From: Bacillus thuringiensis
GTDB taxonomy: Bacteria; Bacillota; Bacilli; Bacillales; Bacillaceae_G
Direction of reading: 5' to 3'
DNA: 64,000 bases
Assembly (NCBI RefSeq): GCF_014932895.1
Contig: NZ_JACYOF010000001.1
Coordinates: 434,001-498,000 of the forward strand
Shown: piece by piece, positions 35,669 through 44,218 of the stretch
Numbering within the stretch: the first letter of the stretch is position 1
Layout: the number at the start of each line of letters is the position of its first letter
Notes under the pieces: model-generated
Databases searched by the model: none
Told to the model about the DNA's origin: nothing
The model's input: only the letters and a program-made list of their open reading frames with translations
Program-made: the position numbers and the translations under genes

Positions 35669-35827
35669 GTGGCATTGATAGTTCCAAAATACATCTACTG
35701 TAAGGATGATATTAAACAGGACGAACATGCATTAGTAATCGTATCCTATCCTAAGTGAAAAGGATTTACAGAAATTAAAGCCTATTTGAAATTTCAGAGT
35801 GGGGGAATTACTATTGAAACTTACTAG
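35669..35827 (+). pseudogene. Small ORF interrupted by a TGA codon
   Basis: GTG start behind AGAGGGG, reading MALIVPKYIYCKDDIKQDEH... to ...SYPK, then TGA at 35756-35758. The same frame continues KGFTEIKAYLKFQSGGITIE and ends with TAG at 35825. A single TGG-to-TGA change would explain it (52 aa if intact). It overlaps the start of the SEC-C gene, so the two were probably translationally coupled. Not recognised. Confidence 0.5.
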
Positions 35828-36887
35828 TAATATGAAATGTCCTTGTGGAAGTGGAAAAAAGTATAAAAACTGTTGCAAAACTATGGATGATGAAGAGAAA
35901 ATTATTTACCTTAAGGCTGAACAAAAACCATTGTTTAAATTATGTATATCTGAAGAACTTGAGGATTTTTCATTTTCTTATGGTGATATTAAAATAGAAT
36001 TGGATGTTAACGAAGGTAAATTTATAGCATTTCAAAAAAGAGCAGTTTCTAACCGTGTAGTAAAGGCTCTTTTAGAAGAACATGCGAATATTAAAGGTAT
36101 GGAAAAAACAGTTTCCGATGATGTAATTATGACAATTAAAGATTTATGGTCGCCATTATCTTCCGCAATTGATGATTTAACAAATTGGATTCATCTAGCA
36201 TTGTTCATCAATCATAATGGCGGGTTAACAAATGCAGCGACAAATACATTCAGTATAGATCAAAAAACTTGGAGAAAAGGCCCTATTGATTTAGAAGCAC
36301 ATATTATATTTAAACGACCTTATAATCTAACTCAAGAAAGAAAGGATTATATACAGAGACAGTTAAATAATGAAAGATTACCTTTTATAGCTTTTAAGTA
36401 TTTAAAAAAAGCTAAGAATGAAGAAGAAAAAGAAATTAAATGGATTAACGCTACGATTGCTGCTGAATTAGCTATTAAAGAATTTTATATGAATTACGAT
36501 GAAAAATTAAACTTTATTGTGTTAGAAATGCCATCTCCGCCACTGTATAAAATGTATGGAAAAATGTTGGAATCTATTACTGGAAAAAAATGTTCAAAAC
36601 TCAAATCAATACAAAAAGGTGTAGAAATAAGGAATTCATTAGTACATAGACCAAGTGAGCAGAAACTATCGACACCTCAAGTTAATCAATATATATCTGA
36701 TGTGGAGACTTCAATTTTCGAACTTTTAGATATATTAGGACAAGACAAGAAGTTTGTGGATGATTTTAACGAATATGAACAAGACAGAATTAGGCTCTAT
36801 GAGGAATTTAAAAAATCCGAAGCGCGTTTTGTAATATCTAAAGATGGAGAAAAAGATCTATTTGCAAATATAAAATATCCTAATTGA
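35814..36887 (+). CDS. SEC-C zinc-motif protein with HEPN-like C-terminus
   Basis: About 357 aa from a TTG placed 8 nt after GGGGG (ATG at 35832 is an alternative; the open frame begins with GTG at 35799). C9-x-C11-x8-C20-C21 is the SEC-C metal motif. The middle contains no known domain. Near the C-terminus, EIRNSLVHRPS at about R273-H278 matches the HEPN RNase signature R-N-x3-H within a helical region. More AT-rich than the surrounding element genes and on the opposite strand, so it looks like cargo. An RNA-targeting defence role is inference. Confidence 0.7.
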   Translation: MKLTSNMKCPCGSGKKYKNCCKTMDDEEKIIYLKAEQKPLFKLCISEELEDFSFSYGDIKIELDVNEGKFIAFQKRAVSNRVVKALLEEHANIKGMEKTVSDDVIMTIKDLWSPLSSAIDDLTNWIHLALFINHNGGLTNAATNTFSIDQKTWRKGPIDLEAHIIFKRPYNLTQERKDYIQRQLNNERLPFIAFKYLKKAKNEEEKEIKWINATIAAELAIKEFYMNYDEKLNFIVLEMPSPPLYKMYGKMLESITGKKCSKLKSIQKGVEIRNSLVHRPSEQKLSTPQVNQYISDVETSIFELLDILGQDKKFVDDFNEYEQDRIRLYEEFKKSEARFVISKDGEKDLFANIKYPN

Positions 36888-36934
36888 AAATTAATTTCGA
36901 ATGAAGATAAGTACTTAAAATACTTGATAGCGAT

Positions 36935-37004
36935 GTGGCGGGACCACTAATAAAGATTTAACAAATAATCTGCTTATAAAAAGAGCTACTTATCGTCCTG
37001 CCAC
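36935..37004. repeat. Inverted repeat downstream of the SEC-C gene
   Basis: GTGGCGGGAC (36935-36944) pairs with GTCCTGCCAC (36995-37004), one G-T pair, 50-nt loop. It may act as a weak terminator or recombination site between convergent genes. Confidence 0.5.
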
Positions 37005-37064
37005 TTATCACCGATACCACCGCTAGGCGTATTCCATCGTTTTTCCTGTCTTTTTTACGAGCCT

Positions 37065-37256
37065 TTATACGTCCTCTTCTTCTTTCCTCTTGCGTATAAA
37101 ATCGCCAATCATCGCAGTAACAATCGATGCGGCTACGGCCAGTCCGAATACTACTGCCAGTCCTCCTATAATGACGTTTCCAATCGCCTTCGTTACAAAC
37201 ATTAACATTAACGCGATTAATAATAGTATAGTTCCGCTACCCTTCTTGTTTTTCAC
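37065..37256 (-). CDS. Small two-segment membrane protein
   Basis: 63 aa from GTG. Two hydrophobic segments (about 8-24 and 28-50) and a charged tail RKRKEEEDV. Its start overlaps the stop of the sigma-like gene by 4 bp (GTGA), so the pair is translationally coupled. Size and topology would suit a holin or an anti-sigma-type anchor; no family recognised and no endolysin is nearby. Confidence 0.6.
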   Translation of the reverse strand: MKNKKGSGTILLLIALMLMFVTKAIGNVIIGGLAVVFGLAVAASIVTAMIGDFIRKRKEEEDV

Positions 37257-37930
37257 GCTACATTTTCCTTTCCGATGTTTCTTTTTCTCAATCTCTTTTT
37301 AAATCCCCTTATGGAGTTTCTAGCGGAATCAAACGATCTTCCAGTCCTTTCAGATAACAATCGAGAAATCGATCTCTCTGAAACTTTCTCGTAATTTTCT
37401 GCCGCATAGATCATTGCATTCAATACGAGAATATCTGTCTCTTCCTCGCATAGATTTCCGTAAATCTCTTCGTCAATCATTACATTGTAGATCGCCTTTT
37501 CTTCCGTATTGCCCCCTATACAATCTTCTAGCGATTCCAATGCGCTGACATCCCCTATCATCGTTAAATCGTCCCGTTTCTTTCCCCTATTACCGCAGTA
37601 TTGACAAACACTTTGATTCAGTAGTACCTTAGTTCTCTTATCAAAATTACCCTTATTTATATCAAACGTTCTGATCGCATATTCTATTCTGCGGAAACAA
37701 TCGTCTATAAAGTGTACTTCGTTATTTATCTTATGCCAATTATGGTTGGCTAGGCTTTCAATCAATGGTATATAATGTGCTTTTATCCTCGTTCTATATT
37801 TATTATTATCGCATAAACCTGAGTAGCAATCTTCCACTTCTTTCTTCGCTAAAGTCGCTAGTCTGTTTAATGTTGCGTTTATGTCTTCGCCTCTAGTAGC
37901 GTATTGTCTTATAGTAAGTCGTCTTTTCAT
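37253..37930 (-). CDS. Sigma-factor-like protein of the element
   Basis: 225 aa from ATG behind GGAAGGG; another ATG 36 nt upstream has no good SD. A sigma region 2-like stretch (FIDDCFRRIEYAIRTFDINKGNFD) and a C-terminal helix-turn-helix like region 4 (SERSISRLLSERTGRSFDSARNSIRG, about 190-215) are visible, with a CxxC (CQYCGNRGKK) between. This resembles small phage/plasmid sigma-like regulators rather than a standard sigma-70. Overlaps the downstream membrane gene. Confidence 0.5.
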   Translation of the reverse strand: MKRRLTIRQYATRGEDINATLNRLATLAKKEVEDCYSGLCDNNKYRTRIKAHYIPLIESLANHNWHKINNEVHFIDDCFRRIEYAIRTFDINKGNFDKRTKVLLNQSVCQYCGNRGKKRDDLTMIGDVSALESLEDCIGGNTEEKAIYNVMIDEEIYGNLCEEETDILVLNAMIYAAENYEKVSERSISRLLSERTGRSFDSARNSIRGFKKRLRKRNIGKENVA

Positions 37931-37966
37931 ACGTAACCCTTCCACCTCTTGCCGCGCCCTTGTCAT

Positions 37967-38459
37967 CCTCAGATATTCAACTCACTCTGTTAGTGGCGTT
38001 TAATACCGAATTTATACTATTGACAATTGGTGACGCACTTACTAGCAGAATGGAACGATAACAGGAAATAGGCGCGGAGTTCGTTCCCTACTCGCAGTAA
38101 AAGCGAATAGAGAAGCGGATCAAACTAGCGTCATGTCACGCATAACGAGGTTTCTAGTACTTGCCGTTCCCGTCCGTGTACTTTCGTACTCAACGACTTT
38201 CTACATACAAGTTTGCCCCTGTATGCGATATCTTTCGTTGATTCCTGCGACCGTAATCGCAACAAACACCACCCTAGCCGATTATGTGCGCTACCCACTA
38301 GACCTACACACGCAAGGGAACGGAATTACGTTAATCGTGTAGCGCTAGTGTTTGCGGTGGTCTAGCTATCCTTTTACGTTTTTTATTTATCGACTTGGTA
38401 CGGCTTCCATGTCGTGACTTACCGCATCAACACCTAAAAAAGACATTACTAAAGACGCC
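37967..38459. other. Gene-free stretch
   Basis: About 490 bp. It has inverted pieces (CTACAC near 38310 with GTGTAG near 38337; CAAACAC near 38269 with GTGTTTG near 38348) and may be structured. An open frame at 38133-38342 lacks an SD and looks random. Confidence 0.4.
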
Positions 38460-38580
38460 TTGCAATCTTCGAATTTTTTCGATATACTGCAAAGTAGATG
38501 GTTGGACTGATACGGCTTGTCCGTTATTTAGTTTGATTTGTGTATGTTTTGAGTCTCCGATTGCCGTCGGGGACTTTTTT
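38460..38580 (+). ncRNA. Putative small RNA convergent with the integrase gene
   Basis: TTGCAA (38460-38465), exactly 17 bp, TATACT (38483-38488), then a GTCTCCGA/TCGGGGAC hairpin with a T6 run at about 38551-38577. The transcript would be some 85 nt from about 38495. The only ORF in it is 12 codons with no SD. Its end abuts the integrase stop codon. Confidence 0.55.
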
Positions 38581-38588
38581 CTTTTCGA

Positions 38589-39563
38589 TTAAATATTTAA
38601 ATGACTTAACGGTGAATGACGTTGATATTTGCGTCCGATCTCACTGTCTGTAAAATCTAAGTACGCTTTTTGCGTTACTTCTACGCTTGAATGTCCTAAA
38701 ATACGCGATAACGTAACGAAGTCCCCTCCATTTAACAAGTAATACTTCGCAAAATTATTTCGTAATTGATGCGGATGTATATCTACTCCGACCTTCTTAC
38801 CGTTCAACCTAAGAGTTCGTTCAAAATTACGAATTTCTAATTGAGTTCCTCTTATTGTCGGAAATAGATAGAAACTGTTTGAATAGCGATCTCTATATAA
38901 CAACCAATTCTTTAGTTCTCTAGATATCTTTTGTGAAAAATACACATATCTTTGTTGATTGTTCTTAGGGTTTTCAATAAGAATAGACCTCGTTTTAAAA
39001 TTAATTACGTCAGGTATAAGAGATAAACACTCTCCAATTCGCATCCCTGTATCTAATATTAGACGTGTAATTAACCAATCACGATACCCATGAAATGTTG
39101 TATTATCAAAAGTTCTCATTACCTTTTCTAGTTCTTCTTTTGACAATAAAGGCTTCTTTTTACGGATCGGCTTTATACTTTCTATCGCTTCGACTGGGTT
39201 CTTACGTATTTCCCGTTCTACTTCGTATAAATAGTTAAAAAACACTTTTATATTTCGAATATAATTAGAAATCGTCGTAACACTTAATGGCTTGCGATAA
39301 TCATCTCGCTTATGCGGATAATTAACTTTCGCTGATTTTTCGTTAACCGTTACCGTATATTTACCTCGCTCTCTCAAATATTTAATATAATGACGTATGT
39401 GTGCCGATTTAACTTTATCGACCTCACTTATATCAAATTCGTTCTTTATGTACGCTGAAAACAACTTAAGTGTTTGTTCGTAACTTCTCAAAGTTTTGAC
39501 CGAAAGATTCCTCGACGTACAATACAACATAAAATTTTCGATTTGAAATTCGAAATCAGACAA
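38589..39563 (-). CDS. int: Tyrosine integrase of the element
   Basis: About 324 aa. SAM-like core-binding domain (residues 1-130; SVKTLRSYEQTLKLF) and catalytic domain with R175 (TGMRIGE), H265-x-x-R268, H291 (GHSS) and nucleophile Y301. I take the TTG at 39563 because the remnant at 24661 is conserved from exactly that codon; ATG at 39530 is an alternative, and the frame stays open to 39626 through a terminator. It lies beside the outer att repeat and should catalyse integration into spo0A. Confidence 0.9.
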   Translation of the reverse strand: MSDFEFQIENFMLYCTSRNLSVKTLRSYEQTLKLFSAYIKNEFDISEVDKVKSAHIRHYIKYLRERGKYTVTVNEKSAKVNYPHKRDDYRKPLSVTTISNYIRNIKVFFNYLYEVEREIRKNPVEAIESIKPIRKKKPLLSKEELEKVMRTFDNTTFHGYRDWLITRLILDTGMRIGECLSLIPDVINFKTRSILIENPKNNQQRYVYFSQKISRELKNWLLYRDRYSNSFYLFPTIRGTQLEIRNFERTLRLNGKKVGVDIHPHQLRNNFAKYYLLNGGDFVTLSRILGHSSVEVTQKAYLDFTDSEIGRKYQRHSPLSHLNI

Positions 39564-39624
39564 CAAAAAAAACACCGCCCTCTCGATAGTTTTAGTAACT
39601 ACCAAAAGAACGGTGTTTATCACC
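39563..39624 (-). terminator. Hairpin terminator between spo0A and int, overlapping the int ribosome-binding site
   Basis: AAACACCG (minus-strand arm) pairs with CGGTGTTT followed by a T-run; the inner part has a second short stem. GAGAGGG, the only SD-like sequence before int, lies in the hairpin. The same outer stem is at 24666-24725 beside the old integrase. Confidence 0.8.
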
Positions 39625-39637
39625 AAATGACCGTGTT

Positions 39638-39670
39638 ATTTATCGGTCAAAAAAGATATTTATTGCTCAA
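39638..39670. repeat. Paired direct repeats, candidate integrase arm sites
   Basis: ATTTATCGGTCAA (39638) and ATTTATTGCTCAA (39658), 20 bp apart, between the int hairpin and the att repeat, in the same layout as 24739/24759. Confidence 0.55.
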
Positions 39671-39699
39671 CGATCTTTAACGTTAAATTTGCGTCAGAT

Positions 39700-39807
39700 A
39701 CTGTTATATCAGCGTTTACGAAGCTTTATGTTCAAGTCTCAGCTTATCCGCAACCATTGCGATGAACTCGGAATTCGTAGGTTTTGCTTTTGACATTGAT
39801 ACTGTAT
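39700..39807. repeat. Outer attachment-site repeat (spo0A 3' end)
   Basis: Identical to 24799-24906. It covers the last 92 nt of spo0A plus 16 bp downstream. The reading frame of spo0A passes through it unbroken. Confidence 0.95.
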
Positions 39808-40510
39808 AACCAAATAAAGACGAAATAGAATCAATATTCCCACGGCTCCAAGCTACTTCAATTGCATGACGGATTGCACGCTCGACGCGGCTTGCTGTTG
39901 TATTATATTTCTTTGCGATATCTGGATACAACACTTTCGTAATAGATCCTAACAATTCGATATCATTATACACCATAGAAATCGCTTCTCTTAAATACAT
40001 ATATCCTTTAATATGAGCAGGTACACCAATTTCATGAATAATACTTGTAATACTTGCATCTAAGTTTTTCGGTTTTCCATCTACTGTTGTTGCTGATCGG
40101 AAAGATGGTAGTGGACGTTTAATGGTAGCATTCGCCTTGCCACTCACTTGACGAATATGACTCGTTAAATTCTCCATATCAAATGGTTTTAATATGAAAT
40201 ATGAAGCGCCTAAGTCAACTGCTTTTTTCGTCACATCTTCTTGTCCAAATGCTGTTAACATAATTACGCTAGGTTGTCTTAACCTTTCAATATGTCGCAT
40301 TTTCTCTAATACAGCTAAACCATCTAAATGTGGCATAATAATGTCTAAAACGAGTACATCCGGCTGCTTATCTTTTAATAAGTTTAAACATTCTTGACCA
40401 TTATAAGCAGTTCCGATTACCTCCATATCATCTTGAGCAGCAACATAACTCTCTAGCATTGATACTAATTCTTTATTATCATCCACAAGACATACTTTAA
40501 TTTTTTCCAC
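39716..40510 (-). CDS. spo0A: Sporulation master regulator Spo0A, intact despite insertion
   Basis: 264-aa response regulator. Receiver domain with D10, D11 and phospho-acceptor D56 (VLVLDIIMP), then a hinge and the C-terminal DNA-binding domain ([18 protein letters not shown]; ends KLRLEHKAS). Start is a GTG behind GGGAGG; the frame is open 12 codons further. The last 30 codons lie in the att repeat, so part of the gene may derive from the element, but the protein is full-length. Confidence 0.96.
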   Translation of the reverse strand: MEKIKVCLVDDNKELVSMLESYVAAQDDMEVIGTAYNGQECLNLLKDKQPDVLVLDIIMPHLDGLAVLEKMRHIERLRQPSVIMLTAFGQEDVTKKAVDLGASYFILKPFDMENLTSHIRQVSGKANATIKRPLPSFRSATTVDGKPKNLDASITSIIHEIGVPAHIKGYMYLREAISMVYNDIELLGSITKVLYPDIAKKYNTTASRVERAIRHAIEVAWSRGNIDSISSLFGYTVSMSKAKPTNSEFIAMVADKLRLEHKAS

Positions 40511-40573
40511 AGCTTTTCCTCCCTTACCGAATCGATTCTCCGACATGTGTATCCTTCTAGGCTACATGAATTG

Positions 40574-40580
40574 TTCGACA
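40574..40580 (-). promoter_or_regulatory. 0A box upstream of spo0A
   Basis: Minus-strand TGTCGAA matches the Spo0A-binding consensus exactly, 64 bp upstream of the GTG start. An AAGGGAATT-N11-like SigH -35 candidate lies just upstream. It suggests the usual autoregulation. Confidence 0.65.
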
Positions 40581-40777
40581 ATTGCGTGAAAATTCCCTTT
40601 TAAAGTTTGTTACTTTCCGATAAAATCACAAAAAAATATGTTTATCGTTCATTTATTTCCTTTCGCAACACATTCCATCATAGAATTACAACGAAACGTT
40701 CAACCCTTTGCTTATATTTTACAACAAAAAACACCTCTTGCGGAGCTTTTACAAAATTTCAACGAATTTTTCAAAAG

Positions 40778-40808
40778 AAAAACGAGCTAATATATATTAG
40801 CTCGCTTT
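40778..40808 (-). terminator. Terminator of spoIVB
   Basis: GAGCTAATATATATTAGCTC perfect palindrome with T-run on the minus strand, overlapping the spoIVB stop. Confidence 0.9.
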
Positions 40809-42095
40809 TCTTTCTTGATCGTAAATATTAATTCCAGCCTCATGTAACATCCATTCAATATGAACACCGTATCCTGATGTTGGATCATTTACAAATACAT
40901 GTGTAACTGCACCGATTACTTTTCCGTTTTGTACAATCGGACTTCCGCTCATTCCTTGTACGATACCACCTGTTTTCGCTAATAAACGCTTATCAGTTAC
41001 TTTTATTACCATACCCTTTGTAGCTGGAAACTTTTGCGGAACTGTACTAACAACTTCAATATCAAATGCCTCTACTTTATCTTGATCAATCACTGTTAAT
41101 ATTTTTGCAGGTCCCTCTTTTACTTGATGAGATAATGCGATAGGCATTGCTTTATCCATTATGCCGTTTGTCATATTTGTATTTAATTTTCCAAAAATAC
41201 CATACGGACTATTTATTGTAATATTGCCAATCACTTCACGATCTGGTGAGAACCTTGCTAATTTCTCTCCTGGATTCCCATGGCTACCTCTTTCAATTGA
41301 TGTAACTGTCGAACGCATAATTTGTCCATCTTCGACTTGAATCGGCTTTTTTGTATCATTATCAGAAATGACGTGACCAAGTGCCCCATATTTCATAGAA
41401 TCCGGATGAACAAATGTCATTGTTCCGATTCCAGCTGCCGAATCACGAATATATAAGCCAATTCGATAAGACGATTCCCCTTGGTCTTTTTGTGGCGTTA
41501 ACTTCGTGTGAATATATTTTCCATCTCTTAATAAAACAAGATTAAGCGGTTCACCTGTTTCTCCACTACTATGAATAAATGGTGCTACATCGCTCATTCT
41601 TTCAATTGTTTTACCATTAATTTCAGTAATCATATCCCCAATTTGCACACCAGCTGTTTCACCAGGAGATATTTTACCCTTATCAGTTTGAATTAAATGA
41701 TGGCCTACAACAAGTACACCTTTTGTGTTCAATTTTACACCAATCGATTGCCCACCTGGAATTACTTTAAAATCTTTTAATACTTTCACATTTACTTTTT
41801 TCACTGGAAAACCAGCGAGTTGAAACACCATATCAGCTTCACCATTTTGGTGAGAATTTACCATAAGCTCTTGTTCTTCTCCAGTTGAACTTACTGTAAA
41901 TACATTACGATTCGTAGATGAAGCTTCAAAAACTGGCAATGACGCTATTTCTGACTGTTGTCCTTCAAATACAACAAGTTGCTTCGGGGATGAAATAAAC
42001 GTCCGAAGCGGTTTAAAACATCCAATAAAAACTAAAGAAACAAGGAGACAAAGACCTATTATTTTTCGAAATCTTTCTAATTTCAATTTGTTCAC
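40797..42095 (-). CDS. spoIVB: SpoIVB serine peptidase
   Basis: 432-aa forespore-secreted S55 peptidase that triggers pro-sigma-K processing by cleaving SpoIVFA. N-terminal membrane/signal segment (about 10-27), PDZ domain (about 100-200, [15 protein letters not shown] and [10 protein letters not shown]), and the C-terminal protease domain with the catalytic serine in [19 protein letters not shown]. Lies directly before spo0A, as in other Bacillus. Confidence 0.95.
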   Translation of the reverse strand: MNKLKLERFRKIIGLCLLVSLVFIGCFKPLRTFISSPKQLVVFEGQQSEIASLPVFEASSTNRNVFTVSSTGEEQELMVNSHQNGEADMVFQLAGFPVKKVNVKVLKDFKVIPGGQSIGVKLNTKGVLVVGHHLIQTDKGKISPGETAGVQIGDMITEINGKTIERMSDVAPFIHSSGETGEPLNLVLLRDGKYIHTKLTPQKDQGESSYRIGLYIRDSAAGIGTMTFVHPDSMKYGALGHVISDNDTKKPIQVEDGQIMRSTVTSIERGSHGNPGEKLARFSPDREVIGNITINSPYGIFGKLNTNMTNGIMDKAMPIALSHQVKEGPAKILTVIDQDKVEAFDIEVVSTVPQKFPATKGMVIKVTDKRLLAKTGGIVQGMSGSPIVQNGKVIGAVTHVFVNDPTSGYGVHIEWMLHEAGINIYDQERKAS

Positions 42096-42197
42096 TCTCC
42101 TCGCTCCTACCCCACATTCAGCCTCTTGGCTTCACTTTTTAATCTCTCCTTGCAGTGCTTTATTTATAACCGGAAGAATTAAGAAATCGTCATTTGA

Positions 42198-42224
42198 GAA
42201 AAAAAGCTATCCATTACTGGATAG
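42198..42224 (-). terminator. Terminator of recN
   Basis: GGCTATCCA/TGGATAGCC stem with a T7 run, overlapping the last recN codons. Confidence 0.88.
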
Positions 42225-43953
42225 CCTCTGCTGTCTGTTTAAAATGATGTGCTTGCGTAAGTAGCTCTTTCGCATGTTCTGTCGTTAAATCTGTAATTTC
42301 CACACCCGAAATCATTCGAGCAATTTCCGTTACTTTATCATCCGTACTTAACACAGTAACAGATGTTATCGTCCGATCATTCGCCATTTGTTTTCGAATA
42401 AATAAATGTGAGTCCGCCATTGAAGCTACTTGAGGTAAGTGCGTAATACAAAGTACTTGCGAGTTTACTGATACACGATAAATTTTTTCGGCAATAGCCT
42501 GTGCAACCCGACCACTCACACCCGTATCCACTTCATCAAAAATAACAGAGGCAACACCTTGATGCTTAGAAAAAATGCTTTTTAAAGCTAAAATAATACG
42601 AGATAACTCTCCGCCAGAAGCGACCTTTGAAAGTGGTTTTAACGGTTCACCTGGATTCGTTGAAATATAAAACTCCACATGATCGTAGCCTTCTGCCGTA
42701 AGTTTCACCGGTATTCCTTCCACAAGAGGTTCTTCTGTGCTTCCTGCCCTCTTCATGATTCTCACTTCAAATTTCGTTTTTTCCATATATAGTTCTTTTA
42801 ATTCCTGATGGATCGCGCTTGTAAGACGATCTGCAAGCTCATAGCGCATATTACTTAGCAACATTGCTTCTTTTAAAATTACACCTTCTAATTCCCTTAA
42901 TTGTTTCTTCGTCGTTTCAATATGCACATCTTTATTTTCAATTGTAAAAATTTCTTGTTCAATTTTATCAGCATACGCTAAAATCTCTTCTACAGTATTT
43001 CCATACTTTCTCTTTAACATACGGATTTCATTTAAACGTGTTTCAATTTCATCTAGACGGTTTGGATCATATTCCATCATATCAAGCTTTTCTCTAAGTT
43101 GATACGCAACTTCTTCTAATAAGTAATAGCTATTCGCAATTGAATCATGACTCTCTTGATACGCTTCATCTAAGTGCGTAATACTCTCCATTTGTCCCAT
43201 TGCGTTTCTTACACGATCTAGACCTTGTCCATCAGCACTTAATGAACGATATGCATCACCTAACGCTTTATAAATCTTTTCAAAATTAGAGATTTTCAAT
43301 CGTTCCTCAGTTAATTCATGTTCTTCGTCCATCTTTAAATCCGCCTTACGGATTTCTTCATGTTGGAATTGAATTAAATCCAAGCGATGGGCCATTTGCT
43401 GTTCATTCTCACTTAAAGATTTCAGTTGTTTTTTTAATTTCTCATAGTCAGCGTATACATTTTGATATATATCTAATTGTTTAACAATACGATCTCCATC
43501 AAAGTGATCCAGCATAAACAAATGACGTTCTTCATTCATTAAATCTTGTGTTTCATGCTGTCCATGAATATCAACAAGCGTTTTCCCAATCTCTTTTAAT
43601 ATGCTAAGCGTAACAAGTTTCCCATTAACACGACATACACTCTTCCCGTTTGCAGCGATATCCCGCTTCAAGATAATCATGCCGTCTTCTATTTCTATAT
43701 CTAGCTCCTCTGCCTTTTCAATACATGGATGCTTATCATCTTCTACATAAAACAGACCCTCTATCTCAGCTTTTTCTGTTCCGTATCGAACAAATTCTGC
43801 TGAACCACGGCCACCAACAAGCAAACTAATCGCATCAATAATAATCGATTTTCCGGCGCCTGTTTCACCACTTAAAACCGTTAATCCTTTTTGAAAAGAA
43901 ATATTTAATGCCTCGATAATAGCAAAGTTTCTAATCGATAATTCCGATAACAA
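42214..43953 (-). CDS. recN: DNA repair protein RecN
   Basis: 579-aa SMC-like ATPase for double-strand break repair. Walker A GETGAGKS near the N-terminus, long coiled coil (about 155-370), then SGGELSRI signature and VIFDEVDTG Walker B. Start is the TTG giving MLSELSIRNFAI, which fits the family; the open frame extends 21 codons upstream with no homology. Confidence 0.95.
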   Translation of the reverse strand: MLSELSIRNFAIIEALNISFQKGLTVLSGETGAGKSIIIDAISLLVGGRGSAEFVRYGTEKAEIEGLFYVEDDKHPCIEKAEELDIEIEDGMIILKRDIAANGKSVCRVNGKLVTLSILKEIGKTLVDIHGQHETQDLMNEERHLFMLDHFDGDRIVKQLDIYQNVYADYEKLKKQLKSLSENEQQMAHRLDLIQFQHEEIRKADLKMDEEHELTEERLKISNFEKIYKALGDAYRSLSADGQGLDRVRNAMGQMESITHLDEAYQESHDSIANSYYLLEEVAYQLREKLDMMEYDPNRLDEIETRLNEIRMLKRKYGNTVEEILAYADKIEQEIFTIENKDVHIETTKKQLRELEGVILKEAMLLSNMRYELADRLTSAIHQELKELYMEKTKFEVRIMKRAGSTEEPLVEGIPVKLTAEGYDHVEFYISTNPGEPLKPLSKVASGGELSRIILALKSIFSKHQGVASVIFDEVDTGVSGRVAQAIAEKIYRVSVNSQVLCITHLPQVASMADSHLFIRKQMANDRTITSVTVLSTDDKVTEIARMISGVEITDLTTEHAKELLTQAHHFKQTAEAIQ

Positions 43954-44167
43954 TGCCCCATTCACCTCGTTATAAACTAATCCCCTACTAAGGGCTTTTC
44001 TCAGTTCTTCATTCAAATAGTCATACTATATATTTGTATGTATATACTATTCTAACCCGCTCCATTGTACCAAACATTTGTTTTACGGGTCAATCCATCT
44101 ATTTTCTAACCTTATTCAAACAAAATATTATATTGCAATTAAAAATTCATATTTTTAACCAATAAAA

Positions 44168-44214
44168 ATATCCTGTTTACTTTCCACTCTATAGAGGAAA
44201 GCAAACAAGATTTT
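44168..44214 (-). terminator. Terminator of argR
   Basis: CTTGTTTGCTTTCC pairs with GGAAAGTAAACAG across CTCTATAGAG, then ATATTTTTATT on the minus strand. Confidence 0.8.
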
Positions 44215-44218
44215 TTTG

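Larger units (their letters stand above)
24799..39807. mobile_element. 14.9-kb integrative element at the spo0A 3' end (phage satellite or integrative plasmid candidate)
   Basis: Bounded by the 108-bp direct repeats. Contents from the spo0A side: integrase, sRNA candidate, sigma-like protein and membrane protein, SEC-C/HEPN-like protein, parS-like site, small membrane peptide, small tyrosine recombinase, origin-like region, HTH replication-type gene, zinc-ribbon protein, XRE regulator, four uncharacterised small genes, tape-measure protein, HTH regulator. Capsid, portal, terminase and lysis genes are absent. spo0A is left intact. Confidence 0.9.

Noticed and set aside
38133-38342. 69-aa plus-strand ORF near the integrase
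   Set aside because: No SD and random-looking sequence with inverted repeats.
24907-39699. Tectivirus-like (Bam35/pGIL01) linear prophage, suggested by the roughly 15-kb size
   Set aside because: No inverted terminal repeats, protein-primed polymerase, double-jelly-roll capsid or packaging ATPase, and the tape-measure protein belongs to long-tailed phages.
24799-39807. skin-like element that must excise to restore a sporulation gene
   Set aside because: The spo0A frame is complete to its normal end (KLRLEHKAS) in the integrated state, so excision is not needed for function.
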